Assembly (NCBI GenBank): GCA_958450365.1
Contig: CAUEEP010000743.1
Location: 8,115,501-8,179,500 of the forward strand
DNA: 64,000 nucleotides
Reading direction: 5' to 3'
Origin: Mesorhabditis belari
Lineage: Eukaryota > Nematoda > Chromadorea > Rhabditida > Rhabditidae
A program made the position numbers and the translations under genes. Of the stretch, positions 1 to 16,762 are shown one piece after another. The notes under the pieces are model-generated. The model ran no database searches, had not been told where the DNA came from, and saw nothing but the letters and a program-made list of their open reading frames with translations. Position 1 is the stretch's first letter. Each line of letters begins with the position of its first letter.

Positions 1-522
1 GGTCAAGTAAGGCGAAATGGAGTGGAAAGGAAAGGGGTAATCGGGATGGAGATCGGTGAGGTTGATTAGAAGAATGGAAAAAGAAACGAATAGGGAAGGG
101 GATGGTTGTGGTGGTGAGGGTGGACAAGGGATCAACTCCTCTTTCTTTTCCCTCTCGTTCGTTTTCTTTCGTTTCTTGATCGATAGCCTTTTCTTTTTTT
201 TATCCTAAAGGCCCATATTCCTTTTTGGAAGCCCGAATTTTTCTTTGGGAAATTTTTGGAACAAAACCCGAAAAAATCAAACTCTTATTTTGAGAGATTT
301 CAGTAAAATGTTTTTTTCAAGAACATTACTAAATAGTGATAGACTGCGAAATTGGTTTAATAGCTTAATTGCTCTTTTCGGCCAAAGGCTCAATGAGAGG
401 TCAATTTCTTCTTTTTTTCTTTCACTCTCCATCGTTTTCATTTATTTCTAAATAACGGCTAGTAGGTTTCTATTTTTCGCGGTTTTTTTAGTTTCCATTT
501 CAAATTTTGATTAAACCTTTTT

Positions 523-598
523 CTATCTTTATAGTCGCAGTCTTTATAGTCTTTATAGATTATAGATTTGCTCTCTAGTCTTTATAGATTTGCTATAG
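523..598. repeat. Short tandem repeat, unit about TCTTTATAG
   Basis: The sequence repeats TCTTTATAG with spacers (TCGCAG, ATTATAGATTTGCTCTC) several times. It is a simple, imperfect repeat with no evident function. Confidence 0.7.
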
Positions 599-1818
599 TT
601 AGAGAGAATGAGCAGTAGAGAGTAAAAAATATGACACTAGTACTAAAGTTTTCGGTAGAAAAGGAGAATTTTTTAGGAAAGATGTTTGAAAAGCGGATGA
701 TGGTGTGGATTTGAGAGCGATAAGGGGAATGGGACAAGGGGATGGAGCAGGGGTGGAGCAGGGGTGGAGGAGGAGGAGGGTGGACTGGCTCCCGAGGGGG
801 GAATCGGGGTAGCCCTCACGCAGGCCCGTAGCCAGAACCCCCGTCAGCAGCCACCATAATTTTTCTGTTTTTGTGTTGTGCAATTATTCAAATTTTGGAT
901 AACGAAATTTAAAAAAATGGTAGATTCTTGAAGAAAAATGCTACTTTTTAAAGAAAAATGCAAATTTTCCAAGGCTACAGGCTACGGGCCTACCCTCACC
1001 CCCTCACCCCTTCACACTCTCTGACTACTCCAGGAGAGCTAAGGGTGAGAGCAATAATCTCGGTCAGTCTTTCTCGAGTTTTTCTTCTTTTCTCATCCAC
1101 TCATTCACTTTTCAAAACGACATACTTTTTTTGATGATGCAAAGCCGGTCAACGGGTCACTTTTGAGTCTCATAATGTCTCCTCATCAATCCATCCATCC
1201 ATTCTCTCTTTTCTTCAAAAAACTCACTTTGATTTATCATTTTATAAATTTGAAAACGATTATTCAAATGTAATTCGTTGCTTGGAGCCGTTTCTTTTCG
1301 ATTTTCCCCCATCGAGTAGTGGCTGATGGAAAGAGAGCCAATTTTCCTCCATTCGGCTAGCCCAGGTTATGAGGATGCTTGAAAACTTGTTGCTATTTCG
1401 AAGCTTTTGCTTTTGCAGCTTTTGCCTATTCACCAATATATAAAAAAAGTGAGATCTTTTGCAGTTCTAAATCAATATCATCAATATCTAAGTTATTTTC
1501 GCTTTTGCAAATTTCTTCATGACGATATTGTGCAGAATTGAATCTTTTTGTGGTCGATTTTTTAAAATAAGCCTTTCTAAAGAGAGATGGGCAAATGGAG
1601 GATCAAGAAGGTGATCTGAATGGCAAACAGGGGGTTTTTTTTTCTCCTTCAATCTTTGAGAGTTAAAGGGGACTCACCCCTCCTTACTAGAGTTCCTTCC
1701 TCGCAAGTAGTGCGTCTTTTAAAACGCATTCTTTGAAAAAATTACCGTACTTTTAGCAAAAATTATTGCAAAAAATTGGGGGTGGCTACTTTCCGCCAAA
1801 TTTTTTGCGCAACTAGGT

Positions 1819-1969
1819 CTTTTGCGCAACTCGCCATAACTTTTTTTCTATGTAGGTCAATCTTTATGATTTTGGTGTCATTTTGTTGAACTTGTTGAGA
1901 TCTATAAAACGACACCAAAATCATAAATATTGGCCAACTTAGAAGAAAGTTATGGCGAGTTGCGCAAAA
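1819..1969. mobile_element. Foldback MITE-like element, about 150 bp
   Basis: The left arm begins TTTTGCGCAACTCGCCATAA and the right arm ends with its reverse complement. The arms continue inward with a second complementary block (GATTTTGGTGTC / GACACCAAAATC). The whole unit can fold into one long hairpin, typical of a small non-autonomous DNA element. No coding capacity is seen. Confidence 0.65.
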
Positions 1970-2433
1970 ATCATGAGCGATGGCTTATATACGACTCCAT
2001 TTAAAGATATGCAGCCTTTTAACTATTTTGGTGGGAAATTCTCTTCAAGTGTAAAGACATTCAATTTACTCGGCGTGTAAAGATTAGTAGTTACTCGACA
2101 AAAAAAAACGTCGGTTAATCGAGTAAAAATTATTAAATTTGCATAAGCAAATAATTACTTATGTAAATTTTGCTCAAGTAACTATTTACTTGCAAGGAAC
2201 AAACTCTACTCCTTACCCCTTTATATATACTTTATTCAGCAAATGAATAAATGAATCAGCAAAATTTACGCAGAATTTTCACTTCCCTTCTTCTACTCCT
2301 CTATATTCTCTTTTCTCACCGCTGCCCAGCTGACAATTTTCCTTTTGTTTATAAAAGGAGAACAGCCTTTCTGTTTTGGCTTACGCAATTTGAGTCCTCG
2401 TTACTCATCCTGAAGTCCTTTTAAATCACTTAA

Positions 2434-5400
2434 ATGTTTTTTTTTGCAAAGAAAAATTTAGCCTTTTTCCGTCGTCCATCCTCGCACAAAGCATCAACAT
2501 CGAGTGCATCGAGTGGCGTCTCGATCAATTCTGGAGGTGGTGGTACAACAAGGGAATCCCGGCATCGGCGCGGGCGATCAGTGGACTCTCCACTCACAAA
2601 GTAAACTAAAAAAATCATATAATATTAATATAATATTAAAGTATTTAAGCTATTCTTAAATGAGATTCCAATCAAATATCTAGATCGCCATCAAGCGCCG
2701 CAATGCAGGCTCCAGTCGCCTCACCGATCGCCTCCACGGCCGCCCCTCCCATGCCGGATCCAGAGCGACTCGCACAAATGTTCGATCAAGTTCTAGTATG
2801 CAATTGGTTTTAAATCTAATTCTAAGTAATCTATTTTCAGAAACAAATGGATCTACCGGTAGACAAAGTGCGGATTCTAAAATCATATGATGAAGCAAAG
2901 AAATGGAAACTCGTTTGCGATCAGCAACTGGTTTGTGAGATGAAATCCTTACAAACATACGCTCATTTTCAGCGTGGAGTATCACAAAGTCAAGTGATCA
3001 GCCCGGGTGTCTATCTAGATAAACTTCTTTGCTATATGGATCCGAAAACACTCAAGAAGGTAACCACATTGCATTCATTCATTGAAAAGTCTTTCAGAAA
3101 AGTTCTTTCAAGAATTTTTCTTGTAAAAGCTTGCCGCTCATCTGTGAAGCAATGGTTTATAACTTGTTTACTCTTAGCTTTGCAACTTTTTGTGAAAACT
3201 TTGAAAATTTCAGAACAAGAAGAAGATTGGCGACGAAACGTCGACGAAACTCCTCAAACACATCGAAATTTCGTTGAGGACAAATAGTGTTGAGTCAGTT
3301 TTTTCTTCACGATTGATTCCACGAATTTGAGCTTACTCGAATCTCAAACTAATCTGAAACTTTTTTAGTTGGGTGACCTTGTTTTTGGATCCACCACACA
3401 ACGGTCTCACTGTGCTCGTCGATTATCTCGATTCACTTCTCAATGAAGCAACTTGCAGCAGGTACTGTATAGATATCATAGATATAACTCTAAAGATATA
3501 AATCTCTTTTATATAGTAACTTTGTTATTCGTGAACTTTAGTGAAGCTTCTCCTTCAGCGATCGCAAATGAATCCGAAAGCTCGGCTCTCTCTTTTGGTC
3601 TTCAGCGCAAAGTGCCTACAAAAAGTGCGGCGAAAATCAGCAAGTGTGTAATTTTAAAATTAGCAAAAACGAGTTTAATTGAAAATTTAGTGCTTTACAT
3701 TTTTAGGCATGTGGGAGAGTTGGAGGATGATGTGCACGTGTGTGTCTCATGCTTAAGAGCTATCATGAACAATAAAGTGAGAAAATAGTCAAAAGTCTGT
3801 ACAAAGAAAACTTCCAGCGAGGTCTCAACATGGTTTTCGAGATGCCGCGAGCCATTTATTGCATTGTGCGGAGTATCTTGCACAATAGTTTACGGTTTCT
3901 TCAAGCAAAAATTTTCGAAAACAATGAGATTTTTAGAACGAAAACGCTGGTGGTGCAAATGTTGGCCACAATTTGTATGGTTGGTGGAGGGCATGAGCTC
4001 GTTTCGGATGCTTTCGACAAATTTCGACAAGTCTGAAAAAATCCGGAATTTTCAAATGTATTTTATTTAGGATTTCCGTGAGGGAAAACGTTTCCAAACT
4101 CTAATGCATTTCATTCGTCGCCCCACCGAATTCCACTACGAATTCCTCAGCTCAGCCGTTCAATTTATTAATGGTGAGTACCAAAGAAATCCTTGACAAT
4201 TATCAAAAGAAATTAGTTCAATTATTCTGTTAAAAAAAGGTTACAAAATATCAAAACAACAATAAGTTTTCAGTTTTTGTCCATTGTGTGGAAGATGTGA
4301 ACTATCGAGTGCATTTACAATATGAATTCTTATTGCTTGGTATGGATGAATATGTGGAGGTGGGCAAATATTGATGTCAATGATGTGAAATTTTCGATTC
4401 TGTACAGGAGACAGCAGAAAATTCATCGGATGAGCTGAAAAGTCGAATAAGCGCATATCGAGAGAACGCTCTTGATGTGGGACAATTGATGGAAGATCGA
4501 CGAGAAAGAGATGAACTGCTCGAGGAAAGAACCCGACTCTCCGATGATCTTTCCAAAGTTTGTTTCAGTACAATTTCTTGCAAGTCGCTTATTCTTGTTT
4601 TGATAATGAAATTCTAGACTAAAGAACGGGTACAAGAAGTGGAAGCGAAATGGATTACAGACAAAGCAGCTCTCGATTCGAGACTCAGGTCCGTCTTTCC
4701 CATGCGACAATTAGCAAAGATTTTTAGAACGTTAATTGCTGAAAAAGATAGCATTGAAGCACAGCATGAAGCTCAAAAAGGAACCTGGAAAAAAACATTA
4801 AGTAAGTGAAATCAATCTTTCGATTACATTTACACAAATTTCAGCGGAACGAGACCGCGCAGCTCGAGAAGCCGAAGCAAGACTTGAGCAACGAATTCAA
4901 GAGCTAGAAGCCATGCAGAAACAAATGCAAGGTAGGGTAAAAGTTCTGGAGATTGCTGTACTGTGTTTTAAAGAGTATCTTGATTTGAGTAGTTTAGCCG
5001 GCCTACAAGTGGCTCAGCAGCAGAAGTCTCCTCCAACACCCCCACCACCGCCACCAGGCCCACACCGAGAATCAGATGCTGCTCCGCTGGCCTCCCGTAT
5101 CAAAAAAATAAGCATTCATATAAAAATCATTGTCTTTAGATGTCCCTCCTCCTCCAGCTCCTCCGCCACCTCCAATCTCAACATCCGCTCCTCCACCTCC
5201 TCCTCCTCCGCCTCCTCCACCTCCTTTGTTAGCGACAACTAAAGGTTAAAGAATCTACAATCAGCACAATCACAATTTACAATTTAAAATCAACAATACA
5301 ATCATAAAATTTCAGTCGGCGGAGGTCCACCCCCACCCCCACCTCTCCCTCCTCCGTTTGGCGGTGCCCCACCTCCTCCACCACCTCCATTTCCCGGAGG

Positions 5401-7717
5401 ACCTGCTGCTAATGACGTTTTGACGATTAAACGAGTTTATCATCCAAAAAACAAACTACCACAACTTAACTGGGCTGCCATGAAACCAAATCAAGCCAAG
5501 AACACCGTCTTTTCAGAGCTCAATGACGAAAATATTATTGAGGTAAACGCTAGTTACATTCAAATGTAAGAAAAAAAAATAGAAAATTGACTTCACACAT
5601 CTGGAAGAGTTGTTCAAAGTTGGCGGAGTTGTGCCAGCAGTTCAGGTATTTGCATTTGATTATCAACATCAACACTTACAACTATCAGGTGGAAGTTTCG
5701 ACGGCATCATTGAACGGTCAAGTGAGTCCAGGCAGTGGTTCTCAAAACAGCCAGCCAGGAACTGCTCGACATAACACAAAACTTGACACTAAACGACTTC
5801 AAAATATCGGTACTACTAGAGTTTTATAGCAATGAATGAAAGCAAAATTTAGCAATCACTCGTCGAAAAGTCGCTTTGGATGCAGTATCGATTATGGCCG
5901 CTGTGCATCAATTCGATCTGAAAGCTCTACCTGATGAAAAGGTGATAATGAAATAACAAAAAAAGCTTCTAAACAAAGCGTTTAAGGTTGAAATTTTGTT
6001 GCGAATCATTCCAACAGACGAGGAAAGGAAAGCACTTTCCGAGGAGAGAGAGAAGGGATTGCTTGACACACTAACTGACGAGGTTTTCCCCAAAACTGAC
6101 AACAAGTACCAAATGAATTTAGGATCGCTATCTAGCAGCTCTCTGCGAGATCGAGAGACTTGAGCACAAATTAAAAGTGATGCATTACATGGCCGATTTC
6201 ACGGAAAACGTGCAACTCATCGCACCGGTAATGAAGCGTGTGAAATATTGAAATAAACAAAACCTATTTAGCAACTATCCCAAGTGACAGCCGCTTCGAA
6301 ACGTGCGCACGAGGCGAAAAAGTTCCAAGGCGTTTTGGAGGTAACTCTATCAAAAATTAGCACGAAAGCCCGCAATTTGCATTCAGGTTCTTCTCGCTTT
6401 CGGTAACTATATGAACAGTGGTCGAAAGGGAGGAGTTTATGGCTTCAAATTAGCCTCTCTCGAATCGGTATGGCTAGACTAAAGCACTAGTCTAAAAGGG
6501 CAACGAAATAAATTCAGATAGCCACTCTCAAATCGCCGACAGACCGCAACGTTTCCCTATTACACATGATCACCGAAGCAATCGAGAAAAATTTCCCCGA
6601 TTTGCTCGGCTTTGCCGAAGAGTTGAAATTTGTGGAAAAAGCTGGGACTGGTAATGAATGAAATTGGGGGGAATTATGGCCAAAACAATGGATTTAGTGC
6701 AATGGGAGAGTGTGTTGGGCGATTTGAAAGAACTGGAAAATGGATGGGCGCTGGCGAGTCGGGAACGAGAATTGAAAGGCGCCGATTGCCCCGATGCATT
6801 GAGGCTATTCATTGAAGGGAATTCTCAGAAAGTCGACGAGTTGACGGAAAGCTCTCGTTTAGCAATGGTTAGAAAAAGGAAAAAAAGCTTGATTTCAAAC
6901 ATGTGTTTCTAGAAAACCTATGAAAGTTGTTGTGAATTTTATGGGGATTCACCCAAAACGATGGCACCAAACGTTTTCTTTGCTCGACTCTCCAAATTTG
7001 TGGCTGATTTTTCAAAAGCGCGTGATGAGAATAAACAACGAGCTGCCCAAGAAAAGGTAGATTCGAAGAAGAACTAATTAGAGATTATGTGAAAATTATA
7101 TTGCAGAGAATGAAAGAGGAAGCGGAAAGAAAAGCACGTGCTGCAGCGAATAAACAAAATGGAACGGTCACGAATGGAAATGCACAAGTATGTGATGGAA
7201 TTTTGGAAGAAATAGAAAAGAAACTTTTTCAGGTGGAACTCTTGTGTGAATTGGCGGAAAGAATGAATTCTGGAAATATGGCGAACAAGCGTCGAACAAG
7301 ATTGGAAAAAGGAAACGTTGAACACGGAGATTTTGAGAAGATCATGAATGGTTTGTGATTACAAAACATACTCTGTTACAAAATAATTGATCTTTGAAAT
7401 CTAATGAAACAAAAACGTAATTCGAATTGGTGTATTTGCTGATTTTAATTGGAAGTACGAAAAGAAACGAAAAGACTCATTCACCAACTTAATAACTTTA
7501 ATTTGTTTAATTTGCAGGACTGAAATCACCATTTGTCTCCGAGGGTGTTCGCCGCCGAGCATCACCATCACCCGCAAGAAGTCCTGGTAAATTCAAAACA
7601 AAAAAACACGTACAAAGTATTTGACGTTTAGCTGGCCGACCAACTGCTGCACCACGAGTTCCCCCACCGACAGCCCCAAAGACGAGAATTGTGACGGTTG
7701 ACCGGGATAGACAATAA
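2434..7717 (+). CDS. frl-1: Formin of the FMNL/FRL type
   Basis: Actin-nucleating and elongating formin. Exon 1 (2434-2600) encodes a Ser/Gly-rich basic N terminus; exon 2 starts at 2684 and exon 3 at 2841, all joining in frame. The GBD/FH3 region reads [20 protein letters not shown] and later [15 protein letters not shown], close to vertebrate FMNL. A coiled-coil stretch follows (about 4400-4920), then proline-rich FH1 segments (about 5020-5410). The FH2 domain starts at [20 protein letters not shown] and includes [20 protein letters not shown]. The C terminus is basic and proline-rich and ends [12 protein letters not shown] formins bind Rho-family GTPases and build filopodia and cortical actin; that role is inferred from the family. 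The start ATG was chosen because exon 1 splices in frame to the conserved GBD. The gene is convergent with the aconitase gene downstream. Some FH1 exon borders are uncertain. Confidence 0.9.
7379..7488. mobile_element. Fragment of the mariner-type MITE family (one end), in a formin intron
   Basis: AATTGGTGTATTTG, then GTACGAAAAGAAACGAAAAG, resembles the right end of the complete element at 48218-48735. It lies in the intron after the exon ending near 7355. Confidence 0.5.
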
Positions 7718-8219
7718 AACAGAAGTATTCTACAGTAAGGTATTCATTCCCTTCGTTGCCTTTTTAGATTTGAAGGCTTAAAGTCACCTCACATTCGGGT
7801 ACATTTCTCTCTTACCCATTTTATTGCCCTTTTTGCTTGCTGCATTCGTAATAAGTTTGCGTGATTTTCTTCATCTCGGTGGCTTTGTACATTACTTGCC
7901 AAAAATCATAATTTCTAGTTGAGATCAACTTAACAATGAAGTTCATTGTGAACACTATCCTGGGTACAGACATTTTTATTTTGCTTGTGATTTGAGGTTG
8001 AATTGCAATAAATTTATTCTCAAAGATATGGATGTTCGTTTGGCTATATAAAACATCGAGTCTATGTGACTACATACAAAAACACCTTTCACAAGCAAAA
8101 AAAAATAAGATGCGTTAGAATTTTGTGGAGCCAAAAAAAAGAACACAGATTCAGAAACAAAGGGTAGTTTACTACAGCTTTACATCACTAATCTACACGA
8201 CTAAAGATGAAGTAGGTAA
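7718..8219. other. Convergent 3' intergenic region
   Basis: This is AT-rich sequence between the formin and aconitase stop codons. It should contain both 3' UTRs (AATAAA occurs at 7713). No gene was seen. Confidence 0.6.
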
Positions 8220-11667
<3,448 letters not shown>

Positions 11668-12382
11668 TACCTAAAATTAAACACGACTATCACATCGAAA
11701 AGAATTTAAAGAAAGAAAAAAACATTTTGCAAACTTTTCGTAATATAAACAATACCCGTAAAGCCGTAAACTCGTAACATAAAGCTTACGGTAGATCAAA
11801 AGCAACACTAGTTTTGGTTAAGTACACAGCTCTATTAGATGCAAATGTATGTGTTGTTCAAAATATAGTACTGGAAGAGAAAGGGGCGCAAGCTAGATAC
11901 TCAAATTATCGGGGTTGAGGCAAATGAGCGAAGAATTTAAAAAATATAACAGTTTATAAATTGGATGGCCCAGGTTAGTTCAAGTTTAGGGGTAGCGCCT
12001 TGGCCCAGCACTCATTGACGTCCACAAAGTACCCTGGCGCGTTTTAGGGAAAGTGCAAGGAGAGGGAATGAGAGAAACAAGAGTTCGCAGCAAAGTTTCA
12101 AGGTCATTGAACATTTTATCTGGGTGATAACAAATGTAGGTAAAAACGTAAACAACTTCGCTATCGGACTATTATTGGGCAGGTCGCGAGCGTCAAATGA
12201 AAAAGAAAAGGGTGTTCGCTGTATTTTTTCGTTTAGATATGTAAAACTTGGTCTATAATACGTTAATTGTTAAGTGTAAAAACAAAAAGACAACGCTCTA
12301 CACTGTAATTTTTGTGTTGATGTAATTTTGCAATATGAGAAACGAAAAAAGAATGGAAAATAAAAAATGAGATAGATTTAGG
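11668..12382. other. Divergent promoter region, aconitase / glycerate kinase
   Basis: These 0.7 kb lie between two divergent start codons. The sequence is AT-rich, with no reading frame resembling a known family and no obvious repeat. It probably holds both promoters. Confidence 0.55.
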
Positions 12383-14640
12383 ATGCAAGTGGCTTTAAAT
12401 GCGTTTCGGACAGCATGCCAAGCAGTGAATCCCTATTTGGCTGTACAAAAGGTTGGTCAATGTAAAGAGAAATGAAGAAGTTAGTCTTTGTAAGCAGATA
12501 TTGTTTTTATAAGTGTTTTCTTCTTGAAGGGTTTTTATATTGGCGACTTAATCGTAATTTTCTGGTGATCTCTGCAATAGTTCACGTGATGCACTTCAAA
12601 ACCCCGCAAAAAGGGGTCGAATTGCGCAAAAAGCACGTGAAACTTGGTAGCTCCACCTCAGCATGGCTACTCATTTCCGTCAAATTTCATGATGAAACAT
12701 ATCTGTAGTTGAATTTCTTATCAGAATATTCTCAAAAACTATCTTTGATTTTTGAAAAAAAGAATATGAAATTTTTTATAGGCAATAGATGTCCAATCGA
12801 CTAACGTTTCTATTGGAAAGTCGCTTTATAACAGATGCCAAAATTTCAAGGTAAGTGAATAAATAGGTAATTAATATTGTAACAAAATATTAGCTCTATT
12901 AGCTCTTTAATTTTTTTAGGAAATCCCTTTACTTTCAAAAGCATTTTTTGTACAAGAACTTTTCAATTAAGATAGTGTTGATCGGTTTCGGGAAAGCCGT
13001 TTTACCGATGACAGCTGCCGCCGAAAAATCCTTGGGCGATCTGATCAAAGCGGGAATTGTTGTAGCCCCGAGAGGCTCTTTGAGATCAAAGTACATTCAT
13101 GAGTCATTTCAATTATTACACCATTTTTAAGTAATTTCCAATCAAATGTCATTTACGCATATGAGGCGGCAACGAACAATTTACCCGATGAAGATTCATT
13201 AATTGCTACTGAAAAGATTTTGCAGTTAATACAAGAGCATGATTCTAAAGAAACATTGTTTTTGTTTCTAATTTCAGGTATCGAACTTACCAAAAATTCA
13301 CTAAAGCAGTTTTAGGTGGAGGATCAGCGCTCTTTTCTTCTCCGAGAACTGAGATTTCATTGAGCCAAAAATTAGAAACGATTCGGGTAATCAATCTCGA
13401 TTTTGTATAGTCCAAAATTTCAAGTCTCTAACAAGTCGTGGAGCAACCATTCAACAATTGAATATTGTTCGTCAGCGACTTTCTCGTGTGAAAGGTGGAA
13501 AGATCCTAAAACGCATCACTAGCGGAAGAGTTTGTACATGATTCAAAACTGATTTATGAAGATTTTTATAGGTATTTTCTTTAATTGTTTCCGATATAAT
13601 CAACGATCCAGTGGAACTAATTGCTTCTGGACCGACAATATTTGCGGGAAATGAAAATATTACCCCAAACGACGTGATCCAAGCTCTGAAAGCCGAGAAA
13701 GATCTTCCTCGAGAAGTTGTTTCATTGTTACAGGTTGCAATAAGATCGCTAATAAAACGGATCGTTGATTGGTTGCATCATCCAAATCAGAGTGATTGGT
13801 TTTAGGCGGAAGAAACAGCTCCAATCCCAAGCTGCAGTTGGAACTATCAAATTATCTCAAGCAATTCGGTTGCCTTAGCTGCGGTGGAGAACTTCTTCAG
13901 AGAGCAACAGTAACGTGAGACAAAACTCAAAAATCTTAAATTTTAGATTTTCTCCTCTGATTGTCTCCCGGAGTTTGTGTGGAAATGCAACCGATGTTGG
14001 CAAAAAGCTGGCTGATTTAGCATCGGTTGCTAGTATGGAGAGTCTGAAATTCAAGCTTTCCCAGACGTTTCCAAAGGTAAAACAGTAAATTTGATAGGCA
14101 CATGCCAATTTAGCTGGAAGTCAAAACAAATTCGAGGCATGTAGCGTTGATTTTTGGCGGCGAAACGACCGTTCTTGTTCAAGGAAATGGTGATTCAAAG
14201 GTTCTTTATCGTTAGCCTGAATTTCAGGAAAGGGAGGCCGAAATCAAGAAATATGTTTATCGGCTTTGGTCGAATGCAAAAAGATGTTTCATGGACAGCA
14301 CTTCACCAAATTTCTCATCCTTAGTTGCGGAACTGATGGCCAGGTTTAATATAGATGAAAAATCCTTTTAAAAATCGTATTAGGATGGACCGACCGATGC
14401 TGCTGGTGCTTATTTCGCCTCAGAAGCCGTAACAAAAGTAAATAACAGCTCATTTGTAAAAGCAGAACTATTCAGGTTGATGTGGATTCGGCCGAAACTT
14501 ACCTAAAGAACTCGGACTCCTACTCATTTTGGGAAAGATTTGAAGATGGCATTTACCATGTCAAAACTGGGCCGACTCATACAAATGTAATGGACATCCA
14601 AATGGTTCTCATTGACTTTGAAAACAATTTAAACGAGTAA
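12383..14640 (+). CDS. Glycerate kinase (GLYCTK/MOFRL type)
   Basis: Phosphorylates D-glycerate to 2-phosphoglycerate in serine and fructose catabolism. Exon 1 encodes MQVALNAFRTACQAVNPYLA. The following exons give KIVLIGFGKAVLPMTAAAEK and GGGSALFSSPRTEISLSQKL. Next come ATIQQLNIVRQRLSRVKGGK, SLIVSDIINDPVELIASGPT and GNATDVGKKLA. The C-terminal MOFRL part has VTVLVQGN-like GGETTVLVQGNG, then FLILSCGTDGQ spliced to DGPTDAAGAYF, and it ends in HTNVMDIQMVLIDF. These blocks match animal glycerate kinase in order. The join between the second exon (about 12782-12850) and the third (about 12920) is not clear: two frames are possible, and an acceptor just before the NFSIKIVLIG block is an alternative. 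The gene is convergent with sqv-3. Confidence 0.88.
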
Positions 14641-15318
14641 ATTTTCCATTGTTGTTCTGATCTAGCACCATTTACTCAAGAAAAAACTTCATAAACTATA
14701 GCAAAAGAGAATTATGCAACGATACCCAGAATAATAAAGGCAAGTCTTATATCACAGACATAATTGAACCAATCCCTCAATAAATTATGGATGTAGTTAG
14801 CACCGAATAGGAAACGTTCAAAACAGCGCCGTCAAATTTCTCACAATCTCACAAAAAAAACCAGGCCGGTCATAGATAGAGTTAGGGTTCAAAATGTGTG
14901 CCAAGTGATGCTCAGTTGGTTAACTGGATATCTGTAGAGACCCATTTTTAACGCTAATTTTATCTATGAAATATACATTTTTAAAAAACTGTTTCATCCA
15001 GCCAAAAAGCAAGGAATTTTTTGGTATAAAACTTGAACCGGCTTCATTTTTTGGATTGTGAAAAATTTGACATCCTTGTTTTGAACATTTTCTTTTCGGC
15101 GTTGTTTTACCTACATCCCATAAATTATGTACAAAGCAAAGCAAAAAGTATCAAAACGATCACAAAAGTATTATGCAAACCCCACCCAAAGCTAGTTCAC
15201 TGATATAGATCAAAAATCATAAAATCTAGCCACTACTTAAATTAGGCACAAAATTTGACAAACATTCATTCCCTCGAAATAGGATAGGCTTAATCAACTT
15301 GAAAATTTACAATAACCT
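14641..15318. other. Convergent 3' intergenic region
   Basis: No gene was seen in this AT-rich stretch. A tRNA A-box-like string (GCTCAGTTGGTTAA at about 14909) occurs without a matching B box downstream. Confidence 0.5.
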
Positions 15319-16762
15319 TTAACTCGTTGCCTCAACACAGTATGGAGTCCAGGTTAAATCACAGTGAAGAGCGACATCCAGCATGAAAACTTCGGTCTCT
15401 TTGAAGAAAAGTTCCTTTTGTGACCTAAAGCTTTTTTTGAGGAAATTCCATGAACAAAACAAACATTATTTGATACTTCACGTTATGTAAGCCACTTATA
15501 CGATCCCGCGTCCGTTTCATTGCTCGTTGATTTGGCGTGATGATAGCAAAATCTCTAAAAAAAAGCCACAAAAGAAATAAACTTTAACAAAATAAAATTA
15601 CCTCTGCCTTGTTTTTGGATGAATATGACGGAAAGTATTAGTTCTATTTGTTTTCAAACCAGCTACTCTCGTCAAATTTAGATCCGATCTTTCTCTAAAA
15701 TAAAAATATTCATCAATTAAATGAACAAAAACTTACCGAATCCTCAAATATAGTTCATCATCTTCCATTCCCCAGCCCCAATATTTATTGCTCATTCCAT
15801 CAATCTAGGCGCATTCGTTCAAGTCACAAAAGTTTGAAACCTTTTTATAATCATCCATTGTTAGCATGAGAATTCCTCCAATAAATTTTGCGTATTTATA
15901 CCTAAAACAAAATATCACATTTAGTGAGCAATTGCTGTAAAGCATTCAGTGATAAATTTCAAAAGCACATCTTGAATCGATGCGATTTTAACATTTATCA
16001 AGTCTAATTATTCATCGCTATTTATTCTACTGTATTTTTAATTTAAAGATGATTAAGATCAACATATTATATCTAACTTACTTTGGATGGTATGCCGGGC
16101 TAGAGATGTGTCTAACGACTCCCTGCCCGGGAAACGTGTAGTCGATTTCACGATTCTATACATACAATAACATTGTTTTAGAGAAAAAAAGATACCAGTG
16201 GTAAAAGATCAACATCGTGCATGACCAAATAAGAACATCCTTTAGATTCAGCTACATGCCATCCGACCTAAAATGAATTTATTATCACAATAGTCTTCAA
16301 ATCACTCTGTGATCATAAACTCTGTAAATACAAACGTTAATCAAGCTGGCGCGATTGAACCGAAAAGGATCTGTTTGATTCATGACGAGGAAATGATGTG
16401 AGACAAGTTGTGAATTCAGAAATTTATCCATATACGGGGCAAAAACGGCGAGTTCCTCATACCTAAAAACTTCTGCGTAAACAAAGATTATTAACATCGA
16501 AAATAGATAGGTATTTTAAAGGACCGAACCTGTCACGAAACGGGATTATAACACAGAGAGTATGTACAGCTGGTAGCTTGGCATCTTTAACATTTCTATC
16601 GTTATCTCTGAATAAAAAAAACAGATAACTCTAATATTTAAGTAACCTGGTTCTAGCTTTGAAAGGCGTCGCATCCCGTGTCACATAAACAAAAGTTCCA
16701 AAAATGATGAGCAAATTTAGGGCCAGCAGGGAAATCAAAACATTTGACCGGCAACGAATCAT
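15319..16762 (-). CDS. sqv-3: Xylosylprotein beta-1,4-galactosyltransferase 7
   Basis: Golgi type II membrane enzyme that adds the first galactose to the xylose of the glycosaminoglycan linker. After a short basic N terminus (MIRCRSN) there is one membrane anchor (VLISLLALNLLIIFGTFVYV). The catalytic domain follows: CVIIPFRDRFEEL, HHFLVMNQTDPFRFNRASLI, the metal-binding DXD as HDVDLLPL, FPGQGVVRHIS, KFIGGILMLTMDDYKKIDG and MSNKYWGWGMEDDELYLRI. The WGWGxEDDE motif and DVD are diagnostic of the B4GALT family. The pattern DVDLLPLN plus EDDELYLRI fits B4GALT7/SQV-3 better than the lactose-synthase type. The protein ends DVALHCDLTWTPYCVEATS. In C. elegans this gene is needed for vulval and embryonic glycosaminoglycan synthesis (family knowledge). 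The gene is complete. Confidence 0.9.

Larger units (their letters stand above)
1..2433. other. Intergenic / 5' flank of the formin gene
   Basis: No convincing exon was found here. The reading frames present are low-complexity or lack family resemblance. The stretch holds a TCTTTATAG-type tandem repeat (about 523-598), a foldback element (1819-1969) and AT-rich DNA that probably includes the promoter of the formin gene starting at 2434. Confidence 0.6.

Noticed and set aside
599..883. 94-residue minus-strand frame near the left edge
   Set aside because: Pro/Leu-rich low complexity, no splice continuation and no family resemblance.
14895..14940. A-box-like GCTCAGTTGGTTAA suggesting a tRNA
   Set aside because: No downstream B box at the right distance and no acceptor stem.
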